Shown piece by piece: positions 22,921-33,639 of a DNA stretch of 64,000 nt. The DNA is from Megaustenia siamemsis. Taxonomy: Eukaryota > Mollusca > Gastropoda > Stylommatophora > Ariophantidae. The DNA is taken from NCBI GenBank assembly GCA_032433765.1, contig JAVIAB010000047.1:18512011-18576010 (forward strand), read 5' to 3'. Under the pieces are notes generated by a model. It ran no database searches. It was not told where the DNA came from and saw only the letters and a list, made by a program, of their open reading frames with translations. Every line of letters starts with the position of its first letter. Position 1 is the stretch's first letter. Both the position numbers and the translations under genes were made by a program.

Positions 22921-25900
22921 GCTGTCCGTTTCCGGTTGTTTCCAAAATGGAGGAATTATTTTTCTCCGGCTTGGTATTGAACCGTTGATCAGAGGTTTAA
23001 CAATCCGCTATCGTAAAAACGATGTTGTTAATGAAACGTAGACCTGATACAGAATGTGTAAATTAGCAGTAGATAGTAGTGATAGTTTTTTCGGCCCCAA
23101 AACAACAACAAAAATAGGATTCTGGAATGTGCGAACAATGGCCGCTCCGACGAAACATGCACAGGTCGCGAGCGAGATGGACAGATACAATCTAGATATT
23201 TTAGGATTAAGCGAAATGCGCTGGCTTGGAACAGGTAGGAGATCTATTGATAATAAAATAGTAGTTTTTTCTGGAAGGGAAGATGGAAAACACCGTGAAG
23301 GAGTAGGCATAATGATGACAGACAAAGCTGCAAGAAGTTTATTAGAATGGGAACCGGTAAACAGCCGTCTGATACGAACACAATACAAAACAAAACATGG
23401 AAGACTTTCAATTATTCAATGTTATGCGCCTACTAACGAAGCTGATGATGAAGTTAAGGACGATTTTTATAACCAACTGCAACAACTTATAAACAAAATA
23501 CCAAAACACGATCTTTTAATTGTAATGGGAGACTTCAACGCCAAAGTAGGACAAGATAACGCAGGAGTGGAACATGTGATGGGGAGAGAAGGCTGTAATA
23601 CAACAAGTCAGAATGGAGAAAGATTAATAGAATTATGTTTAATAGAAAATTTAGTTATAGGTGGGACATTATTTCCACACAAAAATATTCACAAAACAAC
23701 ATGGATATCTCCTGATGATAGAACCTCAAATCAAATTGACCACCTATGTATTAAACAACAATTCAGATCATCATTAATAGATGTAAGAGCTTACAGAGGT
23801 GCTGATGTTAATAGTGACCACAACTTGTGCATTGGGAAAATAAGATTAAAATTTAGAAACCAACAGAAGAGGTCAATTACACATAAAATTGATAGTCATA
23901 AACTGAAAGATGAAGCCATAAAGGAAAAGTTTAACATAGAGCTAAGTAATTGTTATTCAGCACTCGGTGAAATAGACTTAGATATCAATGAAATGTGGGA
24001 CTCACAGAGCAAAATACTAATGACAGCAGCAGAAGCAAGTGCCGGACTGAAGAAAATGGAAAAACGAGCTTGGATCTCAGACACCACATGGAAATACATC
24101 AAAGAAAGAAGAGAAGCAAAGAGAGCCGTGACTAATGTAAAGACAGATCTTGGAAAGGTTCTGGCAAAAGCAACATACAAAGAATTAGACAACAAAGTGA
24201 AAAGTTCGGCAAGAAGAGATACAAGAGCTTATATAGACAACTTGGCAGAGAAAGCAGAGACAGCTGCAATTACAGGAGACAGCAGAACTCTCTATACTGT
24301 ACAAAAGATGCTGACAAACACCTATACATCCAGTGGAACACCAATTCTAGACAAATCTGGATTAATGCTAACAACAAGCGCAGACATAAAAGCCCGTTGG
24401 GCGGAACACTTCAAAGAAATTCTTAACCGTCCACTACCTCACAGTTTAATAGATTTTGAAGCTGAAACACCAGCAGCAGAATTAGATGTAAATTTAGATG
24501 ACTTCACCTTGAGTGAAATAGAAACCACCTTAAAGCTAATGACCAATAACAAGGCTGCTGGAGAGGATAAGTTAACAGCTGAGATCCTCAAGGCAATTGA
24601 TAGCCATAATTTAATACATCTCCAAAAAATGTTCAACATCATTTGGAAAACAGAGAAGACGCCTCATAAATGGAAAAAAGGAATCATTGTTAAGATCCCA
24701 AAAAAGGGCAATCTTAGAGATTGTAACAACTGGAGAGGCGTGACACTTTTGTCAGTTGCCTCAAAGTTATTCTGTAAAATCATCCTAAATAGAATAAAGG
24801 ATTCAATAGATACAGTAATGCGTGAAGAACAGGCTGGGTTTAGAAAAGGGAGAAGCTGTCTTGACCACATTTTCACTCTACGACTTATATTGGAGGAACA
24901 CATTGAAAAGCAAAAACCTTTTGTACTTAACTTCATCGACTTCAAAAAAGCATTTGATAGTATTCATAGAGATTCTTTGTGGAAAATTCTGAAGCAATAT
25001 GGTTTACCATCAAAAATCATAAATATTATCAAAGACATGTATGATGGTTACACATGTGCAGTTCGAACAGAGGAAGGACTGAGCGAATGTTTCCCAATAG
25101 AAACTGGGGTTAAACAAGGATGTATTTTATCGCCCTTGTTATTTGGAATTGTTATGGACTTCATAATGAAGAAATGCTGCACTGGTAATAAAGGCATCGA
25201 ATGGATACAAGGAGACCATTTGGAGGACCTCGACTTTGCTGATGACATAGTTCTCATCAGCAGTCAGATAAAAACGATGCAGGAAAACACAAATGAACTA
25301 TCATCAATAGCCAGCAAAATTGGGCTTGAGGTCAATCATGAAAAGACTAAAGTCATGAAAAGTTTAATTCCAACAAGTGACAAAATATACATGGAAAACA
25401 AACCAGTAGAAGAGATCGATCACTTTATCTATCTTGGAAGTCACATTGATCGAGAAGGGGATACGAGCAAAGAAATTAGAATCAGACTGGCTAAAGCAGC
25501 AATGTCTTTCAGAAGCCTTGAAAAGTTGTGGAAATCAAAACTCATTAGCACAAACACAAAACTTAGGTTATTCAAATCAAATGTACTATCAACCCTTACG
25601 TATGCGTGTGAAAGCTGGAAAACAACAAGAGATATAGAAACAAAGTTGAACGCATTCGAAAATAAATGTCTAAGGAAAATACTTGGTATAGAATGGAACG
25701 AATTCAAAACAAACGAGGAAATTAGAGAAATCGCCAATCAACCACTAATATCTTCAGTAATAAAGAAAAGACGATGGTCATACGTTGGACATGTGATGAG
25801 AAGAGATAATAATCGAATAGCAAAGCAAGCCCTCATATGGGAAACAACAGGTAAAAGAAAAAGAGGAAGACCCAGGGAGACACTGAGAAGAACATTGATG

Positions 25901-26094
25901 AGAGAGGCAAGAGCAGCAGGAATCGGCTCCCTCAATGAGATAGAACTGCTTGCACAGAACAGAGACAGATGGCGAGATTTGATAAAATATCTTTAAAAGA
26001 AAACTGCTAGAACAAAAATTCATATAGGATTAGGTGTATCTTGGTCTACGCCCTATGGGCCGGTTACGGCTCGAAAGGTCAATAGATAGATAGA
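22921..26094 (+). mobile_element. LINE-A: full-length RTE-like LINE with 10-bp target duplication
   Basis: The element is 3174 bp: a 133-bp 5' leader starting GCTGTCCGTTTCCGG, one intact 980-codon ORF (23054-25996), and a 98-bp 3' tail with GCCCTATGGGCCGGTTACGG and TCGAAAGGTCAATAGATAGA ending in (TAGA)n. Flanking TATAACATAT repeats (22911-22920, 26095-26104) mark insertion into a 24-bp minisatellite. Short ORF-abutting tails ending in microsatellite repeats are typical of RTE-clade LINEs. Other copies here: 48454-49330, 58466-58694 (antisense), and a tail at 29801-29921. Confidence 0.92.
23054..25996 (+). CDS. LINE-A endonuclease/reverse transcriptase (980 codons, intact)
   Basis: The ATG at 23054 is the first in frame. 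The N-terminal apurinic/apyrimidinic endonuclease shows IGFWNVRTM (about 17-25), LGLSEMRWLG (about 50), YAPTNEADDE, VMGDFNAKVGQD (about 157) and the SDHNLCIGK catalytic His-Asp box (about 255). The RT follows: GIIVKIPKKGNLRDCNNWRG (about 545), EEQAGFRKGRSC, NFIDFKKAFDSIHR (motif A, about 630), GVKQGCILSPLLFG (motif B), catalytic LDFADDIVLIS (about 726), then the thumb and a basic KRGRPRET tail near the end. No stop or frameshift and all catalytic boxes are present. It could be an active source element. Confidence 0.93.
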   Translation: MCKLAVDSSDSFFGPKTTTKIGFWNVRTMAAPTKHAQVASEMDRYNLDILGLSEMRWLGTGRRSIDNKIVVFSGREDGKHREGVGIMMTDKAARSLLEWEPVNSRLIRTQYKTKHGRLSIIQCYAPTNEADDEVKDDFYNQLQQLINKIPKHDLLIVMGDFNAKVGQDNAGVEHVMGREGCNTTSQNGERLIELCLIENLVIGGTLFPHKNIHKTTWISPDDRTSNQIDHLCIKQQFRSSLIDVRAYRGADVNSDHNLCIGKIRLKFRNQQKRSITHKIDSHKLKDEAIKEKFNIELSNCYSALGEIDLDINEMWDSQSKILMTAAEASAGLKKMEKRAWISDTTWKYIKERREAKRAVTNVKTDLGKVLAKATYKELDNKVKSSARRDTRAYIDNLAEKAETAAITGDSRTLYTVQKMLTNTYTSSGTPILDKSGLMLTTSADIKARWAEHFKEILNRPLPHSLIDFEAETPAAELDVNLDDFTLSEIETTLKLMTNNKAAGEDKLTAEILKAIDSHNLIHLQKMFNIIWKTEKTPHKWKKGIIVKIPKKGNLRDCNNWRGVTLLSVASKLFCKIILNRIKDSIDTVMREEQAGFRKGRSCLDHIFTLRLILEEHIEKQKPFVLNFIDFKKAFDSIHRDSLWKILKQYGLPSKIINIIKDMYDGYTCAVRTEEGLSECFPIETGVKQGCILSPLLFGIVMDFIMKKCCTGNKGIEWIQGDHLEDLDFADDIVLISSQIKTMQENTNELSSIASKIGLEVNHEKTKVMKSLIPTSDKIYMENKPVEEIDHFIYLGSHIDREGDTSKEIRIRLAKAAMSFRSLEKLWKSKLISTNTKLRLFKSNVLSTLTYACESWKTTRDIETKLNAFENKCLRKILGIEWNEFKTNEEIREIANQPLISSVIKKRRWSYVGHVMRRDNNRIAKQALIWETTGKRKRGRPRETLRRTLMREARAAGIGSLNEIELLAQNRDRWRDLIKYL

Positions 26095-26096
26095 TA

Positions 26097-26325
26097 TAAC
26101 ATATAATATATAGACACTTTAAAGATATAATATATAGACACTTTAAAGATATAATATATAGACACTTTAAAGATATAATATACAGACACTTTAAAGATAT
26201 AATATACAGACACTTTAAAGATATAATATACAGACACTTTAAATATATAATATACAGACACTTTAAAGATATAATATACAGACACTTTAAAGATATAATA
26301 TACAGGCACTTTAAACATATATCAC
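26097..26325. repeat. 24-bp minisatellite, about 9-10 copies
   Basis: The unit is ATATAATATACAGACACTTT plus AAAG. Early units have TATAGACA, later ones TACAGACA. It is the right part of the array that LINE-A entered. Confidence 0.95.
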
Positions 26326-26329
26326 AATT

Positions 26330-27029
26330 TGATATCTGAAAGTGGATATATTACAGGAACCATAACAAGAAAAGCATTACAATCATCCCCAACATGGAAA
26401 CAGTTTTCTTCTGGCATTCATCCGATGGCTACTAAACAAATTGATAACCCTCTTAGTTATTCGTCCAGAAAAGGAGGTTCGGTGGGTTAAGATGCCTTGT
26501 GTTGTAGTTTAGTTACACATTTCAGCCCATCATATCCGAAACCAGCGGGCATTTTTCAGTATCGGGTTGCCTTACCTCTACGATACCTGTTCTTTTGGTC
26601 AGACTAGACTGGTTAGTTTATTACTAGAGATATCGGAAATAGATTGAACCGGGCCTGGATCGTTCTGGATCACCAATCCTATTACAAACCATCAACTATG
26701 AGTCGCTGACAGCTTAGTTACCGTCAGGCGCCTTGCCTCACACAGTATGCCTTATATTTGTTATCTAGCCTAATTAATTTCACTGCAGTTAATATTTAAT
26801 GTGTTATCACTCCAGTAAATATCTTTCAGTTAAGTTCAATTAATGTAAAATTCATTTTTTAATCAACATTTATTTCACACAATATTGTTACCCGGTAGAG
26901 AAAAAAAATGTTTAATGCAGAAGAGCGTTTAATTTTGTTACATAAAAAAAAATTAATTCAATTTTAAAATATAGTCTGTGTATTTATATAAACATTAATC
27001 ACATGCACCGCTAAAAATGTAAAACTTAC
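26330..27029. other. Intron DNA, no element recognised
   Basis: No coding frame and no repeat shared within the window. Confidence 0.4.
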
Positions 27030-27255
27030 TGAAGCGTATTATAATGTCATCACTGACAACTGCTGTTCTGTTGGCTATTGACTCGTTGATTCCCCTAGGA
27101 ACCATTGACACATAGACATTGCTCTCAGGTATCATGCTCTTCATCAGAACTCGAAATCTACACGTAGCAAGGTAGTCACCATACGTTCCGCTTCCGTAGG
27201 TTCCAATAATACAGAATGACTTTGAAACGTCGAAGTCCTTATCATAAATTTGAAT
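27030..27255 (-). CDS. Exon beta3: second half of the second domain, copy 3
   Basis: A 226-nt exon, phase 0 to phase 1 (acceptor CTCTTTCAG, donor A|GTAAGT, the best donor of the three). It encodes IQIYDKDFDVSKSFCIIGTY, then GSGTYGDYLATCRFRVLMKS and ends AVVSDDIIIRF. It is the most diverged beta copy and lacks the flanking LINE-C insertions seen at beta1 and beta2. The last base A joins CG of delta1 to make Thr (RFTVPEVVV), which keeps the frame open into the next domain. Confidence 0.75.
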
Positions 27256-27654
27256 CTGAAAGAGATGTTTTAAACAGCAAATAATCAAATATTATATTTT
27301 GATAAATACGTATCAATAATGCGTGTATAGAATATGCCAGCATATCATATGAAAAAATATATATTTGAAAAGACGCATATACCAGATAGTAGCTAGTACG
27401 GCATACTAACATCTTATATAAGATACATATGAAAATGTGTTAAATTACAACATGCTCATGCAGAATACGAAGGTATCGTGTCTAAATGTGAAAATACCGC
27501 GTCTTTGTGCCGACACAACGAACCCGCGCCCATTTCGCAGGCGAACACAAAGCAGATGAAGGATATACCAAGTTATAGTTATAACTTACTAGTCTGTATC
27601 AAATTATATTACCCTTTTTGCCTTGTCAGACGGTCTAGTGGAGGCTATTGTGTA

Positions 27655-28130
27655 TTTTATTTTAGGTTTTGTTTTTGTCGAACAACTTCTCTCGTGGCTA
27701 ATTCTACCAATGTTTGACAAACACACACGGCCAAGACTGAACAAGTCAGGCCCACTGATCCACAGGGTTTTCCTTCAATTTTTATGGGTCTTTTCTCTTC
27801 TAAGTTTTGCCTTTGCACAGTCTCAGATAATGTTATACCATTCCTTACACATGCTCTCCACGATGTTCGATCACTTGCCAGATGTTCCCAGTCATTTTCA
27901 CAGATAGAGAAGTCATTCAGAGATGATTTACATATATCTCTATATCGTAGTTTAGGTCTGTCGATTTGTCTTTTTCCGTGTGTTAGTTCACTATATAGTT
28001 TTTGCTTGGGGATGCGCTTTTCTTCCATTCGCTGGACGTGCCCCAGCCATCTTAGTCTTCGACATCTGATTTATCAGTGTGACATCCACTGCTTCCTTTC
28101 TTTGCTAATCATAAATCGACTTCGACCTCA
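27655..28130 (-). mobile_element. LINE-G 3' fragment, antisense
   Basis: The minus-strand frame 28028-27657 encodes KRIPKQKLYSELTHGKRQID, then RPKLRYRDICKSSL and WEHLASDRTSWRACVRNGI, the common C-terminus of endonuclease/RT LINEs. A related piece is at 55060-55250. Confidence 0.7.
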
Positions 28131-28162
28131 GAACTGTTAATAAAGTATAAGTCATGAAACAT

Positions 28163-28490
28163 GGGGGCCTCAGCAGCCTAGTCAGAAAATCACCCTACTG
28201 GACTTTCAACGTTCGGACAACCCGTGTTCGATTCCCGCTGGTAGCAGTGTGAATTGTACTCGTGGTTGGAAAAAAAAAAAATACCCCCACGGTCGACCCA
28301 GCCGTTGGCAGAAATGGGTACCAGGGTATTACCCTAGATATGTGAGGAATGTCGCCTCGCATCGTGAGTTTCGATGCTTGAAACAACACTATCCAGAAGT
28401 CTTCAAACATTTCTGGAAAGGCGGCCGAGCACATATGGGTGGAAACTCGCGTGCTAGGACGCCGGTTCAAGTCTCGTACTTTACCGTTAC
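28163..28490 (+). mobile_element. SINE2 copy, full length
   Basis: tRNA-like head: GGGGGCCTCAGCAGCCTAGT, then CAACCCGTGTTCGATTCCCG (B-box). The body has an A-run (28269-28280), GGTACCAGGGTATTACCCT, GCGGCCGAGCACATATGGGT and GCCGGTTCAAGTCTCGTACT near the 3' end. The tail is TTACCG/TTACCA-like. Confidence 0.88.
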
Positions 28491-28609
28491 CATTTAAACT
28501 CTGACTATTATATTTATTTTTTGGTTTGGAACTACTTTAGTTACAAAAATTAAAATCAGTAACAATACATATATCTTCTTAATCTTCTGAATTCCGGCCG
28601 GAGCATAGT

Positions 28610-28890
28610 GCGTTAGAAGATTATTTGATATGAAATTGAAACTACCATCAGACCACAAGTAATAAAGCTCCTGGTGAAGATAGAATTTCTTCAGACATGT
28701 TAAAGACTGAGTGCTAAAGTCTTAGAACAATTATTCACTAAAATATGGGAGGATGAAAAAGTACGAAAAGCATGGAAAAGTGGCATTATTGTCAAAATAT
28801 CTGTGAAAAAAGGGGGACACAAGCCTCTGTGAAAATTGGAGAGGTATAAACCTGGTGTCAATAAAGATATAAAGAAATAAACGTGATTTA
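28610..28890 (+). mobile_element. LINE RT fragment (finger region)
   Basis: Broken frames read NKAPGEDRISSDMLKTE, then LFTKIWEDEKVRKAWKSGII and a decayed WRGI motif, matching RT fingers of the LINE-A/B type. No other domain remains. Confidence 0.6.
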
Positions 28891-29320
28891 AAAATGTACA
28901 AAAAAGTTACCCAGCCACCCTAGTCTACGACTCATACGTCTTGCCATGATGGATGGGATTTGGCTCAATATAAGATATTAGAGTTGATTACTTTGTCCGC
29001 CAATTGATGTTCGCAATCTTTCGAAGGCATCGGACATGAAAGCTTTTTAACTTTTTCTCTCGCTCTGCATAGGTAGTCAAAGTGTCTGATCCGTGTAGAT
29101 GTGTACAATGCACACAAATTTGGAAAATTAGAATCCTAGTTCTGAGTGTATATTTTGGCGTTGGTCCATGCTCTATCGTTAAGTATACGAAATGTGGAAG
29201 CTGCCCTTCCCATTTTGATGTGTCCTAACAAGGTTGGAGCTGACATTTCTGTTTGATTGAAATACCTGGGCCAATAATATGGAATGAGTGCTTTTCTCAA
29301 AACGCACTCCTTCCTTCCCC
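28891..29320. other. Probably decayed LINE, plus C17 tract
   Basis: Weak antisense LINE flavour only. A poly-C run of about 17 lies at about 29318-29334. Confidence 0.3.
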
Positions 29321-29544
29321 CCCCCCCCCCCCCAGCTCTCGTCTCCTGTTTGAAGTGTTCAGAAAGAGTAACGAGTTCCTTAATATATTACAACATATTA
29401 CATTAAGTTGTTATCTATTTCATAATTATTTTTTAATCGTAATATTATGTTACATTTTGTTATACCATTAGTTATAGTAAATTACGTTATGTTATACCAT
29501 AGCACATACGACAATACTATCGTTTATGTGAAATAAGCACCAAC

Positions 29545-29657
29545 ATTTCTTCTGTAAAATGTAGTGCTAATGCCAGGGTACACATTTCCTGTTGTACAAA
29601 TGTAGTCCACATAGTCAGCAGTTAGCGCATATGTACAGTTTGGTTTAATAGGCCAGG
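29545..29657 (-). CDS. Exon gamma3: first half of the second domain, copy 3
   Basis: A 113-nt exon of the same phases as gamma1 and gamma2 (acceptor ATCAACAG|CC TGG). It encodes (A)WPIKPNCTYALTADYVDY, then ICTTGNVYPGI, STTFY and RRN. The cysteines and the NVYPG turn are conserved, but other positions differ, so this module split from the gamma1/gamma2 pair before their duplication. The presumed donor GTTGGT follows the conserved AGAAGAAAT. Confidence 0.72.
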
Positions 29658-29720
29658 CTGTTGATAAAGACATGTTTGCATTAATTATATGAAAACAAGA
29701 AGTAAATATACTACCAGTAT

Positions 29721-30001
29721 ATACATGCATAATATCCTAAGAGTAATAAATGCATCATCATTGAGTGCCGTCTTCGCATCGAAGGTTCATGCAGCGCCAT
29801 ATATTTTAGAGCAGTGATCTCTGCAATATGTACCACTTTGGCACGCAATGTTTCTGTTTTTGAGATTGTGGTTCTGCCCTATGTGCCGTCTTCGGCTCGA
29901 AAGGATAATAGATAGATAGATATACATGCATAATATCCTAAGAGTAATAAATTCATCATCATTGAGTGCCGTCTTCGCATCGAAGGTTCATGCAGCGCCA
30001 T
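29721..30001 (+). mobile_element. LINE-A 3' tail flanked by an 80-bp direct repeat
   Basis: 29721-29800 and 29922-30001 are direct repeats differing at one position (ATGCATC/ATTCATC), starting ATACATGCATAATATCC and ending GGTTCATGCAGCGCCAT. Between them lie 121 bases ending in GCCCTATGTGCC...CGGCTCGAAAGGATAATAG and (ATAG)n, a LINE-A-type 3' end. This looks like a severely 5'-truncated insertion with an unusually long target duplication. Confidence 0.7.
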
Positions 30002-30170
30002 TCCGCTCTGTCTTTTTCTTTGATAGTGCAGGTTGTCATAGACTAACTTGCCCATCTTTTGATGTTAATCCTCTGCCTCTTTTACCTTGTATTTTCCCTT
30101 CCAGGATTACCTTTAGTAGGCGTATGTGTGTCTTTTAACATGTTCCAAAAGTCTCATTAACTATGTTCGG
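30002..30170 (-). mobile_element. LINE-C 3' fragment, antisense
   Basis: It continues from the CATCATCATTGAGTGCCGTC tail complement into the LINE-C C-terminal complement (TTACCTTGTATTTTCCCTTC, TTTAGTAGGC). The LINE-A tail insertion interrupts its 3' end. Confidence 0.65.
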
Positions 30171-30529
30171 ACATTAAAATTTACAGAATTCGGAAGGAAA
30201 ACCTTAAATGCCACCTTTATCAAAGAACAAAATGAATCCCTCCCCATTTAATGTGAGTAATAATTTAATATTTTATGTAGAAAGAATACAATTTTCTTGT
30301 AAAAAAAAATAGAAAGAAAAAATCAAGAGAGGATATTTTTATTCTTACAGATTTACTCATAAGCCTTTATATGCATCTGTACATAACTTTTTCCTTTTTT
30401 TTTTTTTGGTTGCAACTTTCTCTTCTTATGATGATGTTCCCGAAAAATAATTTTTTTCGATATTTTATTTTTATTTTTAGAATCTACATTTTTTTCTGTT
30501 TGTTTCTTTGAGAATTTCCTCGTTGGTCT

Positions 30530-31031
30530 TTTTTTTTTTTTTTTTTTTTTTTTGATGTCCATGGAACTCTCAACATTCATCTGAAAAGTCCTAACTTTGG
30601 TGCCCATAGTCGTCTTTTCATTTGTGTGTTGACTGTCCATGATTCGCTTCCATAGGTCAGAATTGGCTCGAAATATTACCTATGAATTTTCATCCTTTAT
30701 ATTTTCTATTGACGTAGACTTGTCGCAAAGACGTGTTATCATTTTGGGAAATGCTATCTTGGTCTATGCTATTCTACATTTTATTTCTATGGTGCATCTT
30801 CTGTCTGACGTTGTTATTGTGCCCAAGTATTTGAGGATCTGCACATGTTTCAGATTTGCCCCACCTGTTTATATGTTACATGATGGTGATGGCTGTTTAT
30901 TTAATGTGATCTATACTTTCTGTTTTCTTACCGTTTAGACTGGTTGTCATTTCATTAAGATCACTCTCTGTCTATGTTAATAAGACTTTTCCATCAGCAT
31001 AACGCAGAATGTTTATGCTATGGTTATGATT
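30530..31031 (-). mobile_element. LINE-E, antisense, 3' part (split by R4)
   Basis: The minus strand reads RRL..., WTVNTQMKR-like C-terminus (complement of 30590-30660), then QILKYLGTITTSDRRCTI (about 30830-30790) and a decayed RYAD box near 31000. A T-run of about 23 bases lies at about 30530-30553. Confidence 0.65.
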
Positions 31032-31442
31032 TTGGTTATTCGAAGGTCCCGCTATCACTGCAAACGAATGGAAATCCATAATTACTCAAACCGCCCGTGC
31101 CTGTGGAATCATTCGAATTAACATCTCATCGAATATCCAAATAAATAATGGCATTTGCAGTCCCCATCGTAGCAAACACAGCACACGTCAGAAGACATAA
31201 GTCGTTTCATGGAAGCGAGTGTGAGCGCATCTGAGCTGTATTTCGTCATACGATATCGTCATTCATTGTAAGTAATCTGAATATAGAAACAACATCCGGA
31301 TGAAAAACACAACTCACGGTGTGCACAGAACAATACTCAGTAGCTCCGGCATCAAGCTGGAATTGGAATATGAGGAAACTGTAACAAGGAACACTTTTCA
31401 GACTGTGCCTCAACCGTTCCCTGTCGCCTATCCATCATATTG
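31032..31442 (+). repeat. R4 interspersed repeat, copy inserted in LINE-E
   Basis: About 400 bp, starting TTGGTTATTCGAAGGTCCCG, with GCAGTCCCCATCGTAGC, AGCACACGTCAGAAGACATA, CACGGTGTGCACAGA and ending CGCCTATCCATCATAT. The same ~400-bp unit is at 37255, 54151 and 60939. It has no tRNA-type promoter boxes and no long ORF. Confidence 0.8.
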
Positions 31443-32345
31443 ACTGGAAGTCCATTGTTTATTTTATTACCGTTGCCTTCCATTTTGTTGTTTTCCTACA
31501 GTTGATCTAATAATATTTTCGCTGTAAAGTGAGAACATAATCGGCAACAAAAGACAGCCTTGTCTGACTAGATGTTTCGTCTATTGGAACTGTCCTCGCT
31601 GGTTGCCAATTATTAAGGCTGGTGCTGTTTGTTGCCAATATATATATTTTTTATTATTATTCTCAGATCATTGCCATCGTTATTTAGTTTCTCAAACATG
31701 CTGACTATTTCGATATATTTCACTCTCTCAAATGCGTTTGTTTTAAGAGGAACATATGTTGATCTTTCTTTGCCTCTAAGGTTTTTTTTTAATCAAGTGT
31801 TTTCATGATGTGCGACTCCATATTGCACTAATTCTTTCCATAATTGCCTAATTGACCTCCCTTATTTCTGGTTTTATTGTGTTTCTTTCACGTCTCATGA
31901 TGATGATTCTTAGCAATACTTTAGACAAATGGCTCTTTAGAGAAACAGTCCGATGGCCACCACAATCAGTGACTTCTTTCAGATGCCTAGAGTTTAGTAG
32001 ATACTCTGGTAAGTGTCCACTGTTTGATGTGCCATTGTATGGTCACTACTATAATCTGATACTGTTCTTGTAACAGATGTTCAGCCACTCCTGGACCTTA
32101 TTTGTACTATAGTGAAAGTGATTTGATTGTGTACTTTAATGTCTGGTCCTTGTCATGTCCATAGTCATCTAGAGTATCGCTTGAATCAGGTATTACAATC
32201 ATTTCACGTGTCTTCCCGCAGTCTATCAATCTATTCCCTATGTCTCTACTAGGCCATGTACTCCAGTTACATTTTGCACTTTAGCCGTTACCACTTTCGC
32301 ATTGGAATCTCCTAATATAATACATACAAGTTTCTTCCTTGGGTT
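31443..32345 (-). mobile_element. LINE-E, antisense, 5' part (RT and endonuclease remnants)
   Basis: Antisense phrases include CSHFTAKILLDQL (as in the 10.9-kb copy), KTNAFERVKYIEIVSMFEKL near 31700 and IILGDSNAKV near 32310, the endonuclease Asn box. The coding content is heavily decayed. Confidence 0.6.
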
Positions 32346-32369
32346 TACGTTGTTACACGGTCATCGTTG

Positions 32370-32575
32370 ACAAGAGGTAGGGTTCGATCTTAACCGACGG
32401 CTTCCGGGTTCACCCAGTCTTTAATGGGTACCTGATTTTTTTCTCGGAAAGTAAAGCGGCACGGGCGTAATACCGATCACATTACCCCAAAAATCATGTA
32501 CCGAAGGTCTGTAAAGTTTATAGTCACTAACACCATATTCCCTATACGCCACTTGGCGTGACGGGGGCACTTTAC
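32370..32575 (+). mobile_element. SINE1 copy, 5'-truncated
   Basis: It begins near the B-box (AGGTAGGGTTCGATC) and runs through GGCTTCCGGGTTCACCCAG to CACTTGGCGTGACGGG and a T-run (32575-32590). Confidence 0.85.
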
Positions 32576-32869
32576 TTTTTTTTTTTTTTTCTACGGTCGT
32601 CTTTAGCTAATTCTAAAAGTAGTCTTTGTCTCCGCTGTTACTTGCTCGTGCTTGAATTTGAACGATGTTTATCTGGTCTACATCTCAAATTAATTACCAG
32701 CATCCTATCTAATACTGGGCAAGATCTTTTACCGGATACCCCGCTAACCTTTATGACATAAAAAAAAATAGTCAAAATATTTTGCTTTTCTTGTCTTTTT
32801 ACAATTGATCCAAAGTTTGTGCTAGAATTATAAGTTCTTGTATTTTTTATTTTCTCTTCTGACGCAGAT

Positions 32870-33625
32870 GAGAGTTTTTCCCTTCGCAAATTTGCATTCG
32901 ACGTAATTGATGTGGAGGTGAACAGTCTCATCTGGGATAACACCGATGGGAAAGATACAGTCATCTGTACAGACCGATCCATTATACGACACCAAAGGAG
33001 TGCATGGGCATTTACAGCACGCACGGCAGGCAGAATAGTCAAGGAAGACAGTGGTTCGTACGTTATGACCACCAGTAGCATGACGATGGAGTGAATGGCA
33101 GTGACCAAGGCATTCATCTGGTTAGAGTCACAAGATTACACCCACGCCTGCATACAGAGTGATTCAATGAGCATGATATGAATGTGGAAGCGGGATCTGT
33201 ACGTATGCAATGGGTAGAGTAATTGCAGAATTCATAAATACGAAAGGTCCCCTTTGTCTACGTACCATGACGTGTGGGAGTACGGGGAATTGAAAGAACG
33301 TACAGGGTAGCTAGCAGTGCTGTCGTTGAAGTCGGTCAACTAATGGATCAGGCGGACATCATCAATGACCTCCGAGATGTGGAAGGAGCACAGGACTTCA
33401 ACAACCATGAGTCCACGTCACTCCATCGGATGAAAGAGATGGGAGTTACGATTAGCACAGCCAGAAACGATACACTAAGTGGGCGTGTAAGAAGACTTAA
33501 CAACCAACACAGAGCTGGAGCCATAAGTCGCTGGACACTGCAATACTTGCTTAGGAAGGGATCTGAGTACATTGGACATGTTCTGAGTGCAATGATGATG
33601 ACCCACAAATAACTCAATAACTCAA
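32870..33625 (+). mobile_element. LINE-D sister copy (RNase H and C-terminus), broken
   Basis: Frames carry VICTDRSIIRHQRSAWAFTA, then SGSYVMTTSSMTME and a stop where LINE-D continues, later QSDSMSM. The C-terminus at 33340-33612 (RRLNNQHRAGAISRWTLQYL) ends with the family tail. Several stops are present; dead. Confidence 0.75.
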
Positions 33626-33639
33626 AGATGTGTTTACCA

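Noticed and set aside
25434..25637. Small ORFs nested in LINE-A on both strands (also at 48672-49261)
   Set aside because: Shadow frames of the RT gene; their conservation between copies only reflects LINE identity.
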